In this document: positions 8,043 through 16,701 of the stretch, piece by piece | Numbering within the stretch: position 1 is the stretch's first letter | How the letters are laid out: each line of letters opens with the position of its first letter | NCBI GenBank assembly: GCA_009379925.1 | Contig: WHSU01000032.1 | Coordinates: 1 to 38,185 of the forward strand | Length of the DNA: 38,185 nt | DNA from: Dehalococcoidia bacterium | GTDB lineage: Bacteria > Chloroflexota > Dehalococcoidia > UBA2979 | Reading direction: 5' to 3' | Program-made: the position numbers and the translations under genes | The notes under the pieces: model-generated | The model's database searches: none | What the model was told of the DNA's origin: nothing | The model's input: the letters and a program-made list of their open reading frames with translations, nothing else

Positions 8043-9563
8043 ATGAGAGCCATCATCTACTCGCGAGTCTCGACCGATGCGCAGGAGCGCGACGGGACGT
8101 CGCTCGATACGCAGGAGCGCGCGTGTCTGGAGCTCGCGGAGGGCCGAGGCTGGACGGTCGTCGCGCGCATCCGCGACTCGGCGAGCGGCTATCACCTCGA
8201 TCGGACGGGGATCGAGGAGGTGCGCCAGCGATTGCGCCGGGGTGAGGCGGATGTTCTCGTGTCGTACGCGGTGGACCGGCTCTCGCGGAATCAGAACCAC
8301 ATTGGGGTGCTGTTCGACGAGGTCGAGCAGGCGGGCGCGCAGCTCGAGTTCGTGACCGAGCGCTTCGAAGACACGGCAATCGGCCGGTTCATCCTCGCCG
8401 CCCGCGCGTTCATCGCCGAGGTCGAGCGGGAGAAGATCGCGGAACGGACGATGCGCGGCAAGGAGGAGCGCGCGCGCTCCGGCCGGATCCCGCAGGCGAC
8501 CGGCCAGGGGATCTACGGGTATCGCTACGACGTCGAGAGCGGCAAGCGCGAGGTGGTGGAGGAGCAGGCGCACACCGTGCGGCGGATCTTCGAGGACTTC
8601 GTCGCGAACGGCACCTGTCACGGGATCGCCGAGCGGCTGAACGCGGACGGGATCCCGGCGTTCGCCGGCGGGCGCTGGTACGCGCCGACTGTGCGGCGCG
8701 TTCTGCTCAACGAGACGTACACCGGCCGGACGGTCTATCGCCGCACCATCGTGAAGAAGGTCCGCGACCCGCTGCGCGGACGGTGGGTGCGCCGCGTCGA
8801 GGAGCGCGGCGAGTCCGAGTGGATCGAGATCGAGGGCGCGACGCCGCCGATACTCTCGCGCGCGCTCTTCGAGCGCGCGAAGGCGCGGCTGGAGGACCCA
8901 GAGCGTCGCCGGCGGCGTGAGCCGACTCGACGGTACGCGCTGCGAGGCCGGCTCCGGTGCGGTGAGTGCGGCGGCGCGATGACGGGGCACGTCGTGAACC
9001 GCGGTCGCTATCACTACTACCGTTGCACGAACGGGAGCAGTAGCCCCGGCGAGAAGCGGTGCCGGTCGGGCTACATTCGGCTCGAACGGATCGAGGCGGC
9101 GGTGAAAGGTGCGCTCGGCGACCTACTCGCCACGCCGGAGCGCCTGCTCGACGAAGCCCGGCGCGCCGCCGAGGAAGCACGCGAGCCAAGCGCCGAGCTC
9201 GCCGCCGTCGCGGGTGAACTGGACGAAGTCGAGCACCGGCAGGGGCCGCCTTGCGCAGCTCTACACCCGAGGCGGCTTGCCCGAGGACGTGCTCGACGCG
9301 GAATCGCAAGCACTTGCGGAGCGTCGACGGCTCCTCGAGTCGCGGCGGCGCGAGCTGGGACCGCGCGAGCCGATCGGCGCACCCGATTACGCGATGATCG
9401 AGAAGCGACTGCCAGATGCACTCTCGGCAATCCGAGCGTTCATCGACTCCACGGACGAGGACGGCTTTGGGCTGCTGCTACGCACCGTGGACGCCCAGAT
9501 CACGGCTTCCAGGGACTGCGCGGAGATCCGTGGATCCGTGCCGTTAATTGCTCAGTCTGGTGA
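8043..9563 (+). CDS. Large serine recombinase with C-terminal frameshift
   Basis: The N-terminal resolvase domain (residues 1-140) has the nucleophile region IYSRVSTDAQ (Ser10) and the DRLSRN motif. A recombinase domain follows (about 160-260), then a zinc-ribbon with CGECGG and a later Cys pair (about 300-345), then a coiled-coil. After about 9239 the reading frame breaks: the expected tail (RGRLAQLYTRGG, then GLPEDVLDAESQALAERR) continues in the next frame, consistent with one extra base at about 9240. The original frame ends at 9563, while the restored frame has no stop until 9723, inside the antisense of dnaN. Resolvase, recombinase and zinc-ribbon domains remain intact. A sequencing error or a real mutation are both possible. 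The gene sits at the right end of the accessory region, as expected for an element integrase. Confidence 0.85.
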   Translation: MRAIIYSRVSTDAQERDGTSLDTQERACLELAEGRGWTVVARIRDSASGYHLDRTGIEEVRQRLRRGEADVLVSYAVDRLSRNQNHIGVLFDEVEQAGAQLEFVTERFEDTAIGRFILAARAFIAEVEREKIAERTMRGKEERARSGRIPQATGQGIYGYRYDVESGKREVVEEQAHTVRRIFEDFVANGTCHGIAERLNADGIPAFAGGRWYAPTVRRVLLNETYTGRTVYRRTIVKKVRDPLRGRWVRRVEERGESEWIEIEGATPPILSRALFERAKARLEDPERRRRREPTRRYALRGRLRCGECGGAMTGHVVNRGRYHYYRCTNGSSSPGEKRCRSGYIRLERIEAAVKGALGDLLATPERLLDEARRAAEEAREPSAELAAVAGELDEVEHRQGPPCAALHPRRLARGRARRGIASTCGASTAPRVAAARAGTARADRRTRLRDDREATARCTLGNPSVHRLHGRGRLWAAATHRGRPDHGFQGLRGDPWIRAVNCSVW

Positions 9564-9571
9564 GTCTTTCG

Positions 9572-10708
9572 CTACCATTGCACAAACATTGGCATCACCA
9601 CGTGGACGAAGCGCTCGTCGCCGATGGGGCGGATTACGCCGGGGCTGCTCGGGGAAGTGGTTTCGACGGCGACACGGTCTACGTCCACGACCTGGAGCAC
9701 GTCCGTCAGGTAGCGGCCGTTGAAGGCGATCTTGGCTTCGTCGCCTTCGACGACGGCGTCCAGTTCGCCTTCGTTGTCACCCACCTCTTCGGCGCGGGCG
9801 ATGATGGTGAGGCGCCCGGGCTCGCCGCCCTCGCCGGGGGTGGCGATGAGGCGGACGATGCCCGACCCGTCGCGGGCGAAGATCGAGGCGATGCGGGTCT
9901 CGCGGATGAAGTCCTTGACCAGCACCACGGTCTGCGTGGTGGTCTGGTTCGGGATGAGCTGCTCGTAGTTGGGGAAGGTCCCCTGGATGAGCTGCGCCAT
10001 GAGTTTCGCGTGGCCGAGGTCGAACTGCACCTGCGTGTTCGCCTGGTTGAACGTCATAGACACGGCGCCCTCGGTCGCTTCGCCGAGCAGGCGCCCGAGT
10101 TCGCCTAGAGCGCGCGCCGGCACGATGATGGCGCGCTCCTCCGTCTCTTCATCGAGGTCCATGGTGTGGACCGACAGGCGGAAGCCGTCGGCAGCGGCGA
10201 GGCGCATCTGCTTATCCGAGATGGCGAAGTGCACGCCGGTCAGGACCGGACGCGAGTCGTCCGTGGCCGCGGAGAAAACGGTCTGGGTGATGGCTCTGCG
10301 GAGACGGTCCGCATCCATGCGTACCGTCCCCGCGTCCCCGACCGGCGGGATTGGGGGGAAGTCATCCGGGTCCATGCCGCCAATGGAGGCGGTGTTGCGG
10401 GCGCACGACAGGTTCACCTGCCTCGACCGCTCCGCCAGCGACATGCTGATCTTGTCATGCGGGAGCGTGGCGATGAAGTCCGAGAGCAGGCGCGACGGCA
10501 TTGTGATCGAGCCAGGCTCCTCAATCTCGGCTTCGATGCGATAGGTGATGGCGATCGTCTCGGCGTCCGTGGCCGAAAGGGTGATAGCGCCGTCCTGCGC
10601 CTCTAGCAGGATGTGTTGGGTGATGGGCAGGGTTGTACGTGCAGGAATCGCCCGTGCGACCGCTGAGAGGCCGCGGTGCAGGTCCTCCTGCTGACATGAG
10701 AGCCGCAT
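9572..10708 (-). CDS. dnaN: DNA polymerase III beta sliding clamp
   Basis: This 378-residue protein has the typical start MRLSCQQEDLHRGLSAVARA and the end VVMPMF. It spans the three clamp domains and is close to the usual family length. The homodimeric ring encircles DNA and tethers replicative and repair polymerases, including the Pol IV encoded further on in this window. It is separated from dnaA and recF, at least within the window. Its own promoter and a DnaA-box-like site lie upstream. Its 3' end meets the convergent recombinase gene, with stops only 8 nt apart (9563 and 9572). Confidence 0.96.
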   Translation of the reverse strand: MRLSCQQEDLHRGLSAVARAIPARTTLPITQHILLEAQDGAITLSATDAETIAITYRIEAEIEEPGSITMPSRLLSDFIATLPHDKISMSLAERSRQVNLSCARNTASIGGMDPDDFPPIPPVGDAGTVRMDADRLRRAITQTVFSAATDDSRPVLTGVHFAISDKQMRLAAADGFRLSVHTMDLDEETEERAIIVPARALGELGRLLGEATEGAVSMTFNQANTQVQFDLGHAKLMAQLIQGTFPNYEQLIPNQTTTQTVVLVKDFIRETRIASIFARDGSGIVRLIATPGEGGEPGRLTIIARAEEVGDNEGELDAVVEGDEAKIAFNGRYLTDVLQVVDVDRVAVETTSPSSPGVIRPIGDERFVHVVMPMFVQW

Positions 10709-10752
10709 AGGCGGGTCTTTATCCGATCAAGTGCCTGCACAGTTACGCGGGT

Positions 10753-10781
10753 AGTATACGTTCGTAACGCACCGGCGGCAA
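10753..10781 (-). promoter_or_regulatory. dnaN promoter
   Basis: On the minus strand TTGCCG (10781-10776) and TATACT (10758-10753) are separated by exactly 17 nt, matching a housekeeping sigma promoter. It would give a leader of about 38 nt to the dnaN ATG at 10708. The -10 matches the consensus at 5 of 6 positions and the -35 at 4 of 6. Confidence 0.6.
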
Positions 10782-10805
10782 CGGGTTATGACTACCCCGC
10801 GCGTA

Positions 10806-10814
10806 TTTTCCACA
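10806..10814 (+). promoter_or_regulatory. DnaA-box-like 9-mer upstream of dnaN
   Basis: TTTTCCACA differs from the consensus TTATNCACA at one position. It lies 25 nt upstream of the dnaN -35 element, where DnaA could regulate dnaN. No second clear box is nearby, so this is not evidence for an origin. Confidence 0.35.
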
Positions 10815-10854
10815 GTGTACGAACCGACCGAGGGGTATCCGCGCTTCCGTTGGC

Positions 10855-10951
10855 CGAGACGCACACGTCTCGTAGCCTCGGTCGCGACAGCTACCGAGGC
10901 GTACCGAGTCCGCCATCGACTGACTGTCCCGCCCGGGACACTGCCAGTGTC
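10855..10951 (-). terminator. Cluster of four inverted repeats between hemL and dnaN
   Basis: Four perfect stems follow one another: CGAGACG-CACA-CGTCTCG (10855-10872), an 8-bp stem GCCTCGGT/ACCGAGGC with a 10-nt loop (10875-10900), TGTCCCG-CC-CGGGACA (10925-10940) and GACACTG-C-CAGTGTC (10937-10951). The last two overlap, so they are mutually exclusive folds, and the last includes the hemL stop. No T-tract follows on the minus strand. The likely roles are transcription termination or mRNA 3'-end protection for the heme operon, insulating dnaN. Confidence 0.5.
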
Positions 10952-12245
10952 AGCCCGCCGAGGCGCGAAGGGCGCGCGCGGCGACCTCGACCGTCCGGTC
11001 GACGTGCGCCTCGTCGTGGGCCAGGGACACGAACCACGCCTCGAACTGCGACGGCGGCAGGTGCACACCCCCATCGAGCATGGCGGCGTGGAAGCGCGCG
11101 AAACGCGACGTGTCCGCGCGCTTCGCCTGCGCGTAATCCGTGGGCGCGGTGTCGAGGAAGAACGGAGTGACCGTGGAACCGACCCGGCTCACCGCGAGCG
11201 GGACACCGGCTTCGCGCGCAGCCTCCACGAGCCCCCGCTCGAGGCGCGAGCCCAGCTCTTCGAGTCGGCCGTAGGCACCCTCGTGGTCGCGGATGGCATC
11301 GAGAGAGGCGATGCCGGAGGCCATCGCCAGCGGGTTCCCGGAGAGGGTGCCCGCCTGGTAGACGGGGCCGAGCGGCGCCATCTGCTCCATCAATTCGCGC
11401 CGCCCGCCGTAAGCGCCGACCGGTAGCCCGCCGCCGATGATCTTGCCGAGCGCTGTGAGGTCCGGCATGATCCCGCACCGCTCCTGCGCCCCGCCCCAGG
11501 CAGCCCGGAAGCCCGTGATCACCTCATCGAAGAGGAGCAGTGCGTTGTGGTCGTCGCAGAGCGAGCGTAGACCCTCGAGGAACCCCGGCGCCGGCGGGAC
11601 GACACCCATGTTCCCGGCGATCGGCTCGACGATCACCGTCGCGATCGCCTGCGGGTGCGCCTCGAACGCCCCGCGCACGGCGTCGAGGTCGTTGTACGGC
11701 ACGACCAGCGTCTGCGCGGCATAGGCGGCGGGGACTCCGGGTGAATCGGGCAGCCCAAGGGTGGCCGCGCCGGATCCGGCGGACGCGAGCAACCCGTCCG
11801 CGTGGCCGTGGTAGCAGCCCTCGAACTTCAGGACGAGGTCGCGGCCGGTGGCCGCGCGCGCCAGGCGGATGGCGCTCATCGTCGCCTCCGTGCCGGAGCT
11901 GACGAAGCGCACCATCTCGATCGATGGCACCGCATCGACCACCCGCTGCGCCAGCTCGGCCTCCGCCGCCACCGGCGCGCCAAACGAGGTGCCGCGTCCG
12001 GCGGCGTCGCGGATGGCCTCGATGACCGCCGGGTGCGCGTGGCCGAGCAGCAACGGACCGTACGAGCAGACGTAGTCGATGTATTCGTTGCCATCGACAT
12101 CGGTGACGGTGGCGCCCTGCCCGCTCGCGAGGACGACGGGTTCGCCGCCGACGGCACGATAGGCGCGGACTGGCGAGTCCACTCCGCCGGGGAGCAGGCG
12201 TGACGCGCGCTCCATCACGTCGTGCGAACGCGCGCGGTCGGTCAT
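10950..12245 (-). CDS. hemL: Glutamate-1-semialdehyde 2,1-aminomutase
   Basis: This is a PLP enzyme of 431 residues that converts glutamate-1-semialdehyde to 5-aminolevulinate, the second step of the C5 route that starts with HemA. The family pattern [13 protein letters not shown] is at the N-terminus. The PLP lysine is Lys268 in [18 protein letters not shown], and the aspartate-containing [12 protein letters not shown] is just before it. Its length is typical. The ATG overlaps the stop of the HAD gene by 4 nt (ATGA). It is the last gene of the heme operon, followed by hairpins. Confidence 0.96.
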   Translation of the reverse strand: MTDRARSHDVMERASRLLPGGVDSPVRAYRAVGGEPVVLASGQGATVTDVDGNEYIDYVCSYGPLLLGHAHPAVIEAIRDAAGRGTSFGAPVAAEAELAQRVVDAVPSIEMVRFVSSGTEATMSAIRLARAATGRDLVLKFEGCYHGHADGLLASAGSGAATLGLPDSPGVPAAYAAQTLVVPYNDLDAVRGAFEAHPQAIATVIVEPIAGNMGVVPPAPGFLEGLRSLCDDHNALLLFDEVITGFRAAWGGAQERCGIMPDLTALGKIIGGGLPVGAYGGRRELMEQMAPLGPVYQAGTLSGNPLAMASGIASLDAIRDHEGAYGRLEELGSRLERGLVEAAREAGVPLAVSRVGSTVTPFFLDTAPTDYAQAKRADTSRFARFHAAMLDGGVHLPPSQFEAWFVSLAHDEAHVDRTVEVAARALRASAG

Positions 12246-13060
12246 CGAGGCGCCTCTCCCTGGCTCTGCGCCGGGGCGACACTGAGCAATACGACCAGTT
12301 CCGCGAGCGCGTCGATGGTGACGTCGGGGCGGGCGAGACGCTCGGGATACGCGGTGACCTCGGACCGGCGTACCCAGGCCGTGCGCAGCCCGGCGTTCGC
12401 CGCGCCGTTCACGTCCGCGATGGGCGAGTCGCCGACGTAGAGCACCTCGTCGGGCTCACAGTGCAGGCGGTCGCACACCGCGAGGAAGGGCGCGCGATGC
12501 GGTTTGTAGGCGCGCAAGGACTCGGACGACTGGATCACGGAGAAGCGCAGGCGTCCGCGCGACAGGGCGCTCTGAAGGAAGTCCTCGTCGGCGTTGGACA
12601 TCAGCCCCAGGCGCAGGCCCAGCGCGTCCAGCCGGTCGAGCGTCTCGCGAGCGTCGGGGTATGGCTCGGCGTTCGAAAGCAACTCGCGCAGGTGGTCCGC
12701 CGAGGCGTCCGGGTCACCGGGCAGGCCGTGCTGCTCGAAGGCGTACGCGAACTGCCGTCGCCAGATCTCGTGCGTCGAGTGCCAGTCCGGCAGCGGGCCA
12801 TCGAGCATCGCGCGCCGCGCATCGTCGGGCAGTCGTGCCTCGTCCCCCGCAACCGATTCGGGGAAGTGCGCCCCCCAGACACCGGCGCGGCCGTACAGCC
12901 GCACCCAGCGCTCGTAGAACGCCTCGGCGTCGCACTCCAGCCCCTGGTCCCCCAACAACTCCGCGAGGGCTACGCGGAACTCCAGGTTGTGGAAGGCGAA
13001 GAGCGTGCCGTAGGCGTCGAAGACGACGGCACGGATGGCGGCAGGGTCGAGGGATGTCAC
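12242..13060 (-). CDS. HAD-superfamily hydrolase (haloacid dehalogenase-like)
   Basis: This 272-residue protein has the HAD motifs in order: [10 protein letters not shown] with the nucleophile Asp (motif I), [10 protein letters not shown] (motif II), a lysine in YKPHRAPF (motif III) and [18 protein letters not shown] (motif IV). The cap insertion after motif I places it with haloacid dehalogenase/phosphoglycolate phosphatase-like enzymes. The start is GTG 13060, with GGGAG about 8 nt upstream. It lies between hemB and hemL and is coupled to hemL, so it is co-transcribed with tetrapyrrole genes, but no substrate can be named. Confidence 0.85.
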   Translation of the reverse strand: MTSLDPAAIRAVVFDAYGTLFAFHNLEFRVALAELLGDQGLECDAEAFYERWVRLYGRAGVWGAHFPESVAGDEARLPDDARRAMLDGPLPDWHSTHEIWRRQFAYAFEQHGLPGDPDASADHLRELLSNAEPYPDARETLDRLDALGLRLGLMSNADEDFLQSALSRGRLRFSVIQSSESLRAYKPHRAPFLAVCDRLHCEPDEVLYVGDSPIADVNGAANAGLRTAWVRRSEVTAYPERLARPDVTIDALAELVVLLSVAPAQSQGEAPR

Positions 13061-13076
13061 GAGCGGGCTCCCAGAG

Positions 13077-13185
13077 CCTCACCCCCCGGCCCCCTCTCCG
13101 CATCACGCAGAGAGGGGGAGAAGAGACTCGGGTTACTTCTCCTGCTCCCCTCTCCACGTGATGTGGAGAGGGGCCGGGGGTGAGG
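13077..13185. repeat. 109-bp palindromic repeat unit between hemB and HAD gene
   Basis: The element begins CCTCACCCCCCGGCCCC and ends with the near-inverse GGGGCCGGGGGTGAGG. Inside are two further stems: CCCCTCTC/GAGAGGGG in the left half, and an 11-bp stem CCCCTCTCCAC-GTGAT-GTGGAGAGGGG (13147-13173). The whole can fold as a cruciform with two arms. It has no coding capacity. The shape is that of an interspersed non-autonomous repeat (REP or small MITE-like), and in RNA it would also be a strong processing or attenuation stem within the heme operon. Copy number elsewhere cannot be seen. Confidence 0.7.
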
Positions 13186-13190
13186 TGCCC

Positions 13191-14192
13191 TCATCCACGC
13201 GCCTCGCGCAGCCAGCGCGCGGCGTCCTTGGCGTGGTAGGTGATCAGGATGTCGGCGCCCGCGCGCGCGATGCCCGTGAGGGTCTCGAGGACGACCCGCT
13301 GCTCGTCCAGCCAGCCGCGCTCCACCGCCGCCTTCACCATCGCGTACTCGCCGGAGACGTTGTAGGCGGCCAGCGGCAGGTCCGTCCGTTCGCGCACCGC
13401 GCGGATCACATCGAGGTAGGCGAGCGCCGGCTTCACCATCACGATGTCCGCCTGCTCCTCGATGTCGGCCTGCACTTCACGCAGCGCCTCGCGGGCGTTG
13501 GGTGGGTCCATCTGGTAGCCGCGGCGGTCGCCGAACTGCGGCGCGGAATCGGCCGCCTCACGGAAGGGGCCGTAGTAGGCGGAGGCGTACTTCGCGCTGT
13601 ACGCCATCACCGGCGTCGAGGCGAACCCGGTGCCGTCGAGGGCGGATCGGATAGCGCCGACACGCCCGTCCATCATGTCGGACGGGGCGATGATGTCCGC
13701 GCCCGCCTCGGCGCAGGAGACGGCCATCCGAGAGAGCAGGTCGAGCGAGGGGTCGTTGTCCACCTCGCCGGCGTCGGTGAGCACGCCGCAGTGGCCGTGG
13801 TCCGTGTACTCGCAGAGGCAGACATCGGCCACCACCGCCAGCGAGGGGTCGGCCGCCTTCAGCGCGCGGATCGCCTGCTGGACGACGCCGTCCGTGTCGT
13901 AGGCCTCGCTGCCCAAGGCGTCCTTCGCGGCGGGCAGCCCGAAGAGCAGCACCGCCCGCACGCCCAGGTCGCGCAGCTCGCGCGCCTCGGTCTCCAGTTG
14001 GTCCACCGAAAGCTGGTACTGCCCCGGCATCGAGGTGATCGGGACTCGTGCGTCCCGGCCGTGGGTCACGAACAGCGGGTAGATGAACTGTGACGGGTCG
14101 AGCCGCGTCTCCCGGACGAGGCCGCGCAGCGCCTCCGTGCGGCGCGTCCGCCGCGTGCGCGTGAAGCTGGAGGTTCGGGTCGTGGTGACCAT
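13191..14192 (-). CDS. hemB: Porphobilinogen synthase (delta-aminolevulinic acid dehydratase)
   Basis: This 333-residue enzyme condenses two 5-aminolevulinate molecules to porphobilinogen. The Schiff-base lysines are Lys201 ([15 protein letters not shown]) and Lys254 ([15 protein letters not shown]). The cysteines Cys125, Cys127 and Cys135 in [14 protein letters not shown] mark the zinc-dependent type. The frame stays open to 14339, but I chose ATG 14192: it overlaps the preceding stop by 1 nt (TGATG), has GAGGAGG upstream, and the 49 extra residues look random. It is followed by the palindromic repeat. Confidence 0.95.
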   Translation of the reverse strand: MVTTTRTSSFTRTRRTRRTEALRGLVRETRLDPSQFIYPLFVTHGRDARVPITSMPGQYQLSVDQLETEARELRDLGVRAVLLFGLPAAKDALGSEAYDTDGVVQQAIRALKAADPSLAVVADVCLCEYTDHGHCGVLTDAGEVDNDPSLDLLSRMAVSCAEAGADIIAPSDMMDGRVGAIRSALDGTGFASTPVMAYSAKYASAYYGPFREAADSAPQFGDRRGYQMDPPNAREALREVQADIEEQADIVMVKPALAYLDVIRAVRERTDLPLAAYNVSGEYAMVKAAVERGWLDEQRVVLETLTGIARAGADILITYHAKDAARWLREARG

Positions 14193-15769
14193 CAGCGGGC
14201 CTCCTCGGATGTGGTCTGTCGCGAGTGTAGGTAGCGGCGCAACGCCTCGACTAGCCCCGCCATCGAGCGGTCCTCGGCGACCACGTCGACGCGCAGGCCG
14301 TGTTCCTCCGCCGTCTTCGCGACGACCGGGCCGATGCATGCGATCACAGCGTCGCGGAGCGGCGAGAGGTCGCCCCCGAGCAAGCCCGCCAGGTTCGTGA
14401 CGGTCGAGGACGAGGTGAACGTCGCTACATCGATGCCCCCGGAGCGCACGAGGTCGAGCGCGCCGGCGGGTGGCTCTGCCGGCGGCGCTGCAAGGTAGAG
14501 CGTCAGCTCATCGACCGTTGCGCCGACTTCGCGCAGGCCCTGGGGCAGGACATCCCGCGCGCCCTCGGCTCGTGGCAGCAGGACGCGCGCGCCCGTCACG
14601 GCCAGGTCATGCGGCTGGCGCCGCAGCGCGTCGACCACGCCTTCGCCGTCCGCGTCCGCCGGCACCATGTCCGCACGCAGTCCTCGGGCGCGCAGGGCCC
14701 GGGCGGTGGCGTCGCCGATGGCGCAGAGGTTCGCCCCGCCCAGCAGGCGCACGTCCTCGCCGCGGTCGAGCAGCACGTCGAGAAAGGCGTCGACTGCGTT
14801 CGCGGACGTGAAGACGACCCAGCGGTACTCGCGCAGGTCCAGGTGATGCACCGCTTTCGCGAGGTCGCGGTCGTCGACGCGCCGTTCGACCTCGATGGCC
14901 GGGAGAAGCACCGGGTGGGCGCCCTCCGCGCGGAGCAGGTCGGCGAGGGCGGAGGCCTGGGTCCGCGTCCGGGTGATCAGCACCTGCTTACCGGCGAGCG
15001 GCGCGAGGCGGGCCGGCGCCAGTATCGACTGGAGGCCGGCGACGTCGCCGACAACGAACAGCGCCGGCGCTCGGATGCCGGCCTCGCGCGCGACCTCGGC
15101 GATGCGGCCCAGCGAGGCGGTCGCGACGCGCTGTCCCGGCGTCGCGGCATCCTGCACGAGGGCCGCCGGCGTCTCCGCCGGGCGGCCGCCTTCGATCAGC
15201 GCTTGCGCGATGCCGTCCAGGCGCCCGACGCCCATGAGGATCACCAGCGTGTCGACCGCCGTCGCGAGGCGTTCCCAGTGCACGGCGGCCTCGGGCTTCG
15301 TCGGATCCTCGTGGCCCGTGATCACCGCGAACGACGACGCCAACCCCCGATGCGTCACAGGGATGCCGCCGCGGGCGAGGCCGCCGATGGCCGAGGTGAT
15401 GCCGGGGACCACGGTGCAGGGCACGCCGGCGGTCGCGAGGGCGACCGCTTCCTCGCCGCCGCGCCCGAAGACGTACGGGTCGCCGCCCTTCAGCCGCACC
15501 ACCCGCCGCCCGGCGAGGCCGTGCTCGACGAGCGCGGCGTTGATCTCCTCCTGCGTCATGGTGTGGTCGCCGGCCGCCTTGCCTACATCGATGAGCATCG
15601 CTTCGCGCGGCGCCTCGTCCAGCAACTCGTGAGGTGCCAGGCGGTCATACAGCACCACCTCCGCGCGCCGCAGCGCCTCGACGCCGGCGACAGTGATCAG
15701 CCCCGGGTCGCCGGGCCCTGCGCCGACGAGCCAGGCGTGCCCGAGGCGTCCGTCCTGTCCCCCACTCAT
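14192..15769 (-). CDS. cobA-hemD: Fused uroporphyrinogen-III C-methyltransferase / uroporphyrinogen-III synthase
   Basis: This is a fusion of 525 residues. The N-terminal half is a SUMT methylase: [20 protein letters not shown] at the start, [16 protein letters not shown] and [20 protein letters not shown], all SAM/substrate-binding signatures. It makes precorrin-2 from uroporphyrinogen III. The C-terminal half (about 265-525) is HemD, with [10 protein letters not shown] and [11 protein letters not shown], and closes hydroxymethylbilane to uroporphyrinogen III. I chose ATG 15769, which overlaps the hemC stop by 4 nt; the open frame upstream is antisense-like shadow. The fusion channels hydroxymethylbilane to precorrin-2, feeding siroheme. 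Confidence 0.94.
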   Translation of the reverse strand: MSGGQDGRLGHAWLVGAGPGDPGLITVAGVEALRRAEVVLYDRLAPHELLDEAPREAMLIDVGKAAGDHTMTQEEINAALVEHGLAGRRVVRLKGGDPYVFGRGGEEAVALATAGVPCTVVPGITSAIGGLARGGIPVTHRGLASSFAVITGHEDPTKPEAAVHWERLATAVDTLVILMGVGRLDGIAQALIEGGRPAETPAALVQDAATPGQRVATASLGRIAEVAREAGIRAPALFVVGDVAGLQSILAPARLAPLAGKQVLITRTRTQASALADLLRAEGAHPVLLPAIEVERRVDDRDLAKAVHHLDLREYRWVVFTSANAVDAFLDVLLDRGEDVRLLGGANLCAIGDATARALRARGLRADMVPADADGEGVVDALRRQPHDLAVTGARVLLPRAEGARDVLPQGLREVGATVDELTLYLAAPPAEPPAGALDLVRSGGIDVATFTSSSTVTNLAGLLGGDLSPLRDAVIACIGPVVAKTAEEHGLRVDVVAEDRSMAGLVEALRRYLHSRQTTSEEAR

Positions 15770-16701
15770 CGAGGGCTCCCCGCACGTTCCTCGTGCGCCT
15801 GCAGCAGACGTTCGCCAAGCCCCCGGCCGATGGCCTCGGCGTCCTCGGGGCGGCCGGAGGCGTCGCCGAAAACCGGCATCGAGCCGTCGGCGCCGGCCAG
15901 TTCCGCGCCGAGCATCGCGCGAAGCGCCACAAGGTCGCCGTCCAGCTGCGCGTAGGCGCCCACGGGCAGCGTGCACCCGGAACCGAGCGCCGCCAGGAAG
16001 CCGCGCTCCGCCGTCACCGCCGCGCGGGTCTCGGCATGGTCGACCGCGGCCAACCAGCCGAGCGTGCGCTCGTCGTCGGCGCGGCACTCGAGGGCGATCG
16101 CGCCCTGGCCGGGCGCCGGAAGGAACTCCAGCGCGTCGAAGAGCTGTGTCGCCTCGCCCAGCCGATCGAGGCGGTCCAACCCGGCGGCCGCCAGCACCAC
16201 TCCGTCGTACCCACCATCGACGACCTTGCGCAGGCGGGTGTCCACGTTGCCTCGGATCTCCACCGCTTCCAGGTCCGGACGCAGCGCGCGCAGCAGCGCC
16301 ACACGGCGGCTGGAGGAGGTGCCAACGCGGGCGCCCGCGGGCAGGTCGGCCAGCCGGCGGCCGTCGCGGCCGACGAACACGTCGCGCGGGTCGCCGCGCT
16401 CGAGGTACGCCCCGAGCACCAAGCCCGGCACCGCCTCGGTGGGTACGTCTTTCAGCGAGTGGACGGCCACGTCCGCGCGGCCATCGAGCAGCGCCGCCTC
16501 GACGCCCCGCACGAAGACACCGCGCCCACCGAGCACGCTCAGCGGCGTCTCACGGTCGCGGTCGCCCTCGGTGGTGATCTCGATGACCTCCACCTCAAGC
16601 CCCGGCGCACCGTCGCGCAGCGCATCCGCCGCCAGGTGCGTCTGGGCGAGCGCAAGCCGGGAGCCGCGCGTCGCGATGCGCAGCCGGGGAGGGGCGTTCA
16701 C
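15766..16701 (-). CDS. hemC: Hydroxymethylbilane synthase (porphobilinogen deaminase)
   Basis: This 311-residue enzyme polymerises four porphobilinogens. The N-terminal IATRGSRLALAQ and the central VHSLKDVPTE are conserved. Cys243 in ALGSGCTLPVGAYA carries the dipyrromethane cofactor. The length is normal. It overlaps hemA upstream and cobA-hemD downstream by 4 nt each, so it is tightly coupled within the operon. Confidence 0.96.
   Translation of the reverse strand: MNAPPRLRIATRGSRLALAQTHLAADALRDGAPGLEVEVIEITTEGDRDRETPLSVLGGRGVFVRGVEAALLDGRADVAVHSLKDVPTEAVPGLVLGAYLERGDPRDVFVGRDGRRLADLPAGARVGTSSSRRVALLRALRPDLEAVEIRGNVDTRLRKVVDGGYDGVVLAAAGLDRLDRLGEATQLFDALEFLPAPGQGAIALECRADDERTLGWLAAVDHAETRAAVTAERGFLAALGSGCTLPVGAYAQLDGDLVALRAMLGAELAGADGSMPVFGDASGRPEDAEAIGRGLGERLLQAHEERAGSPR

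Noticed and set aside
10709..10949. Chromosomal origin at dnaN
   Set aside because: Only one DnaA-box-like 9-mer is present, no AT-rich unwinding region is seen, and dnaA is not adjacent.
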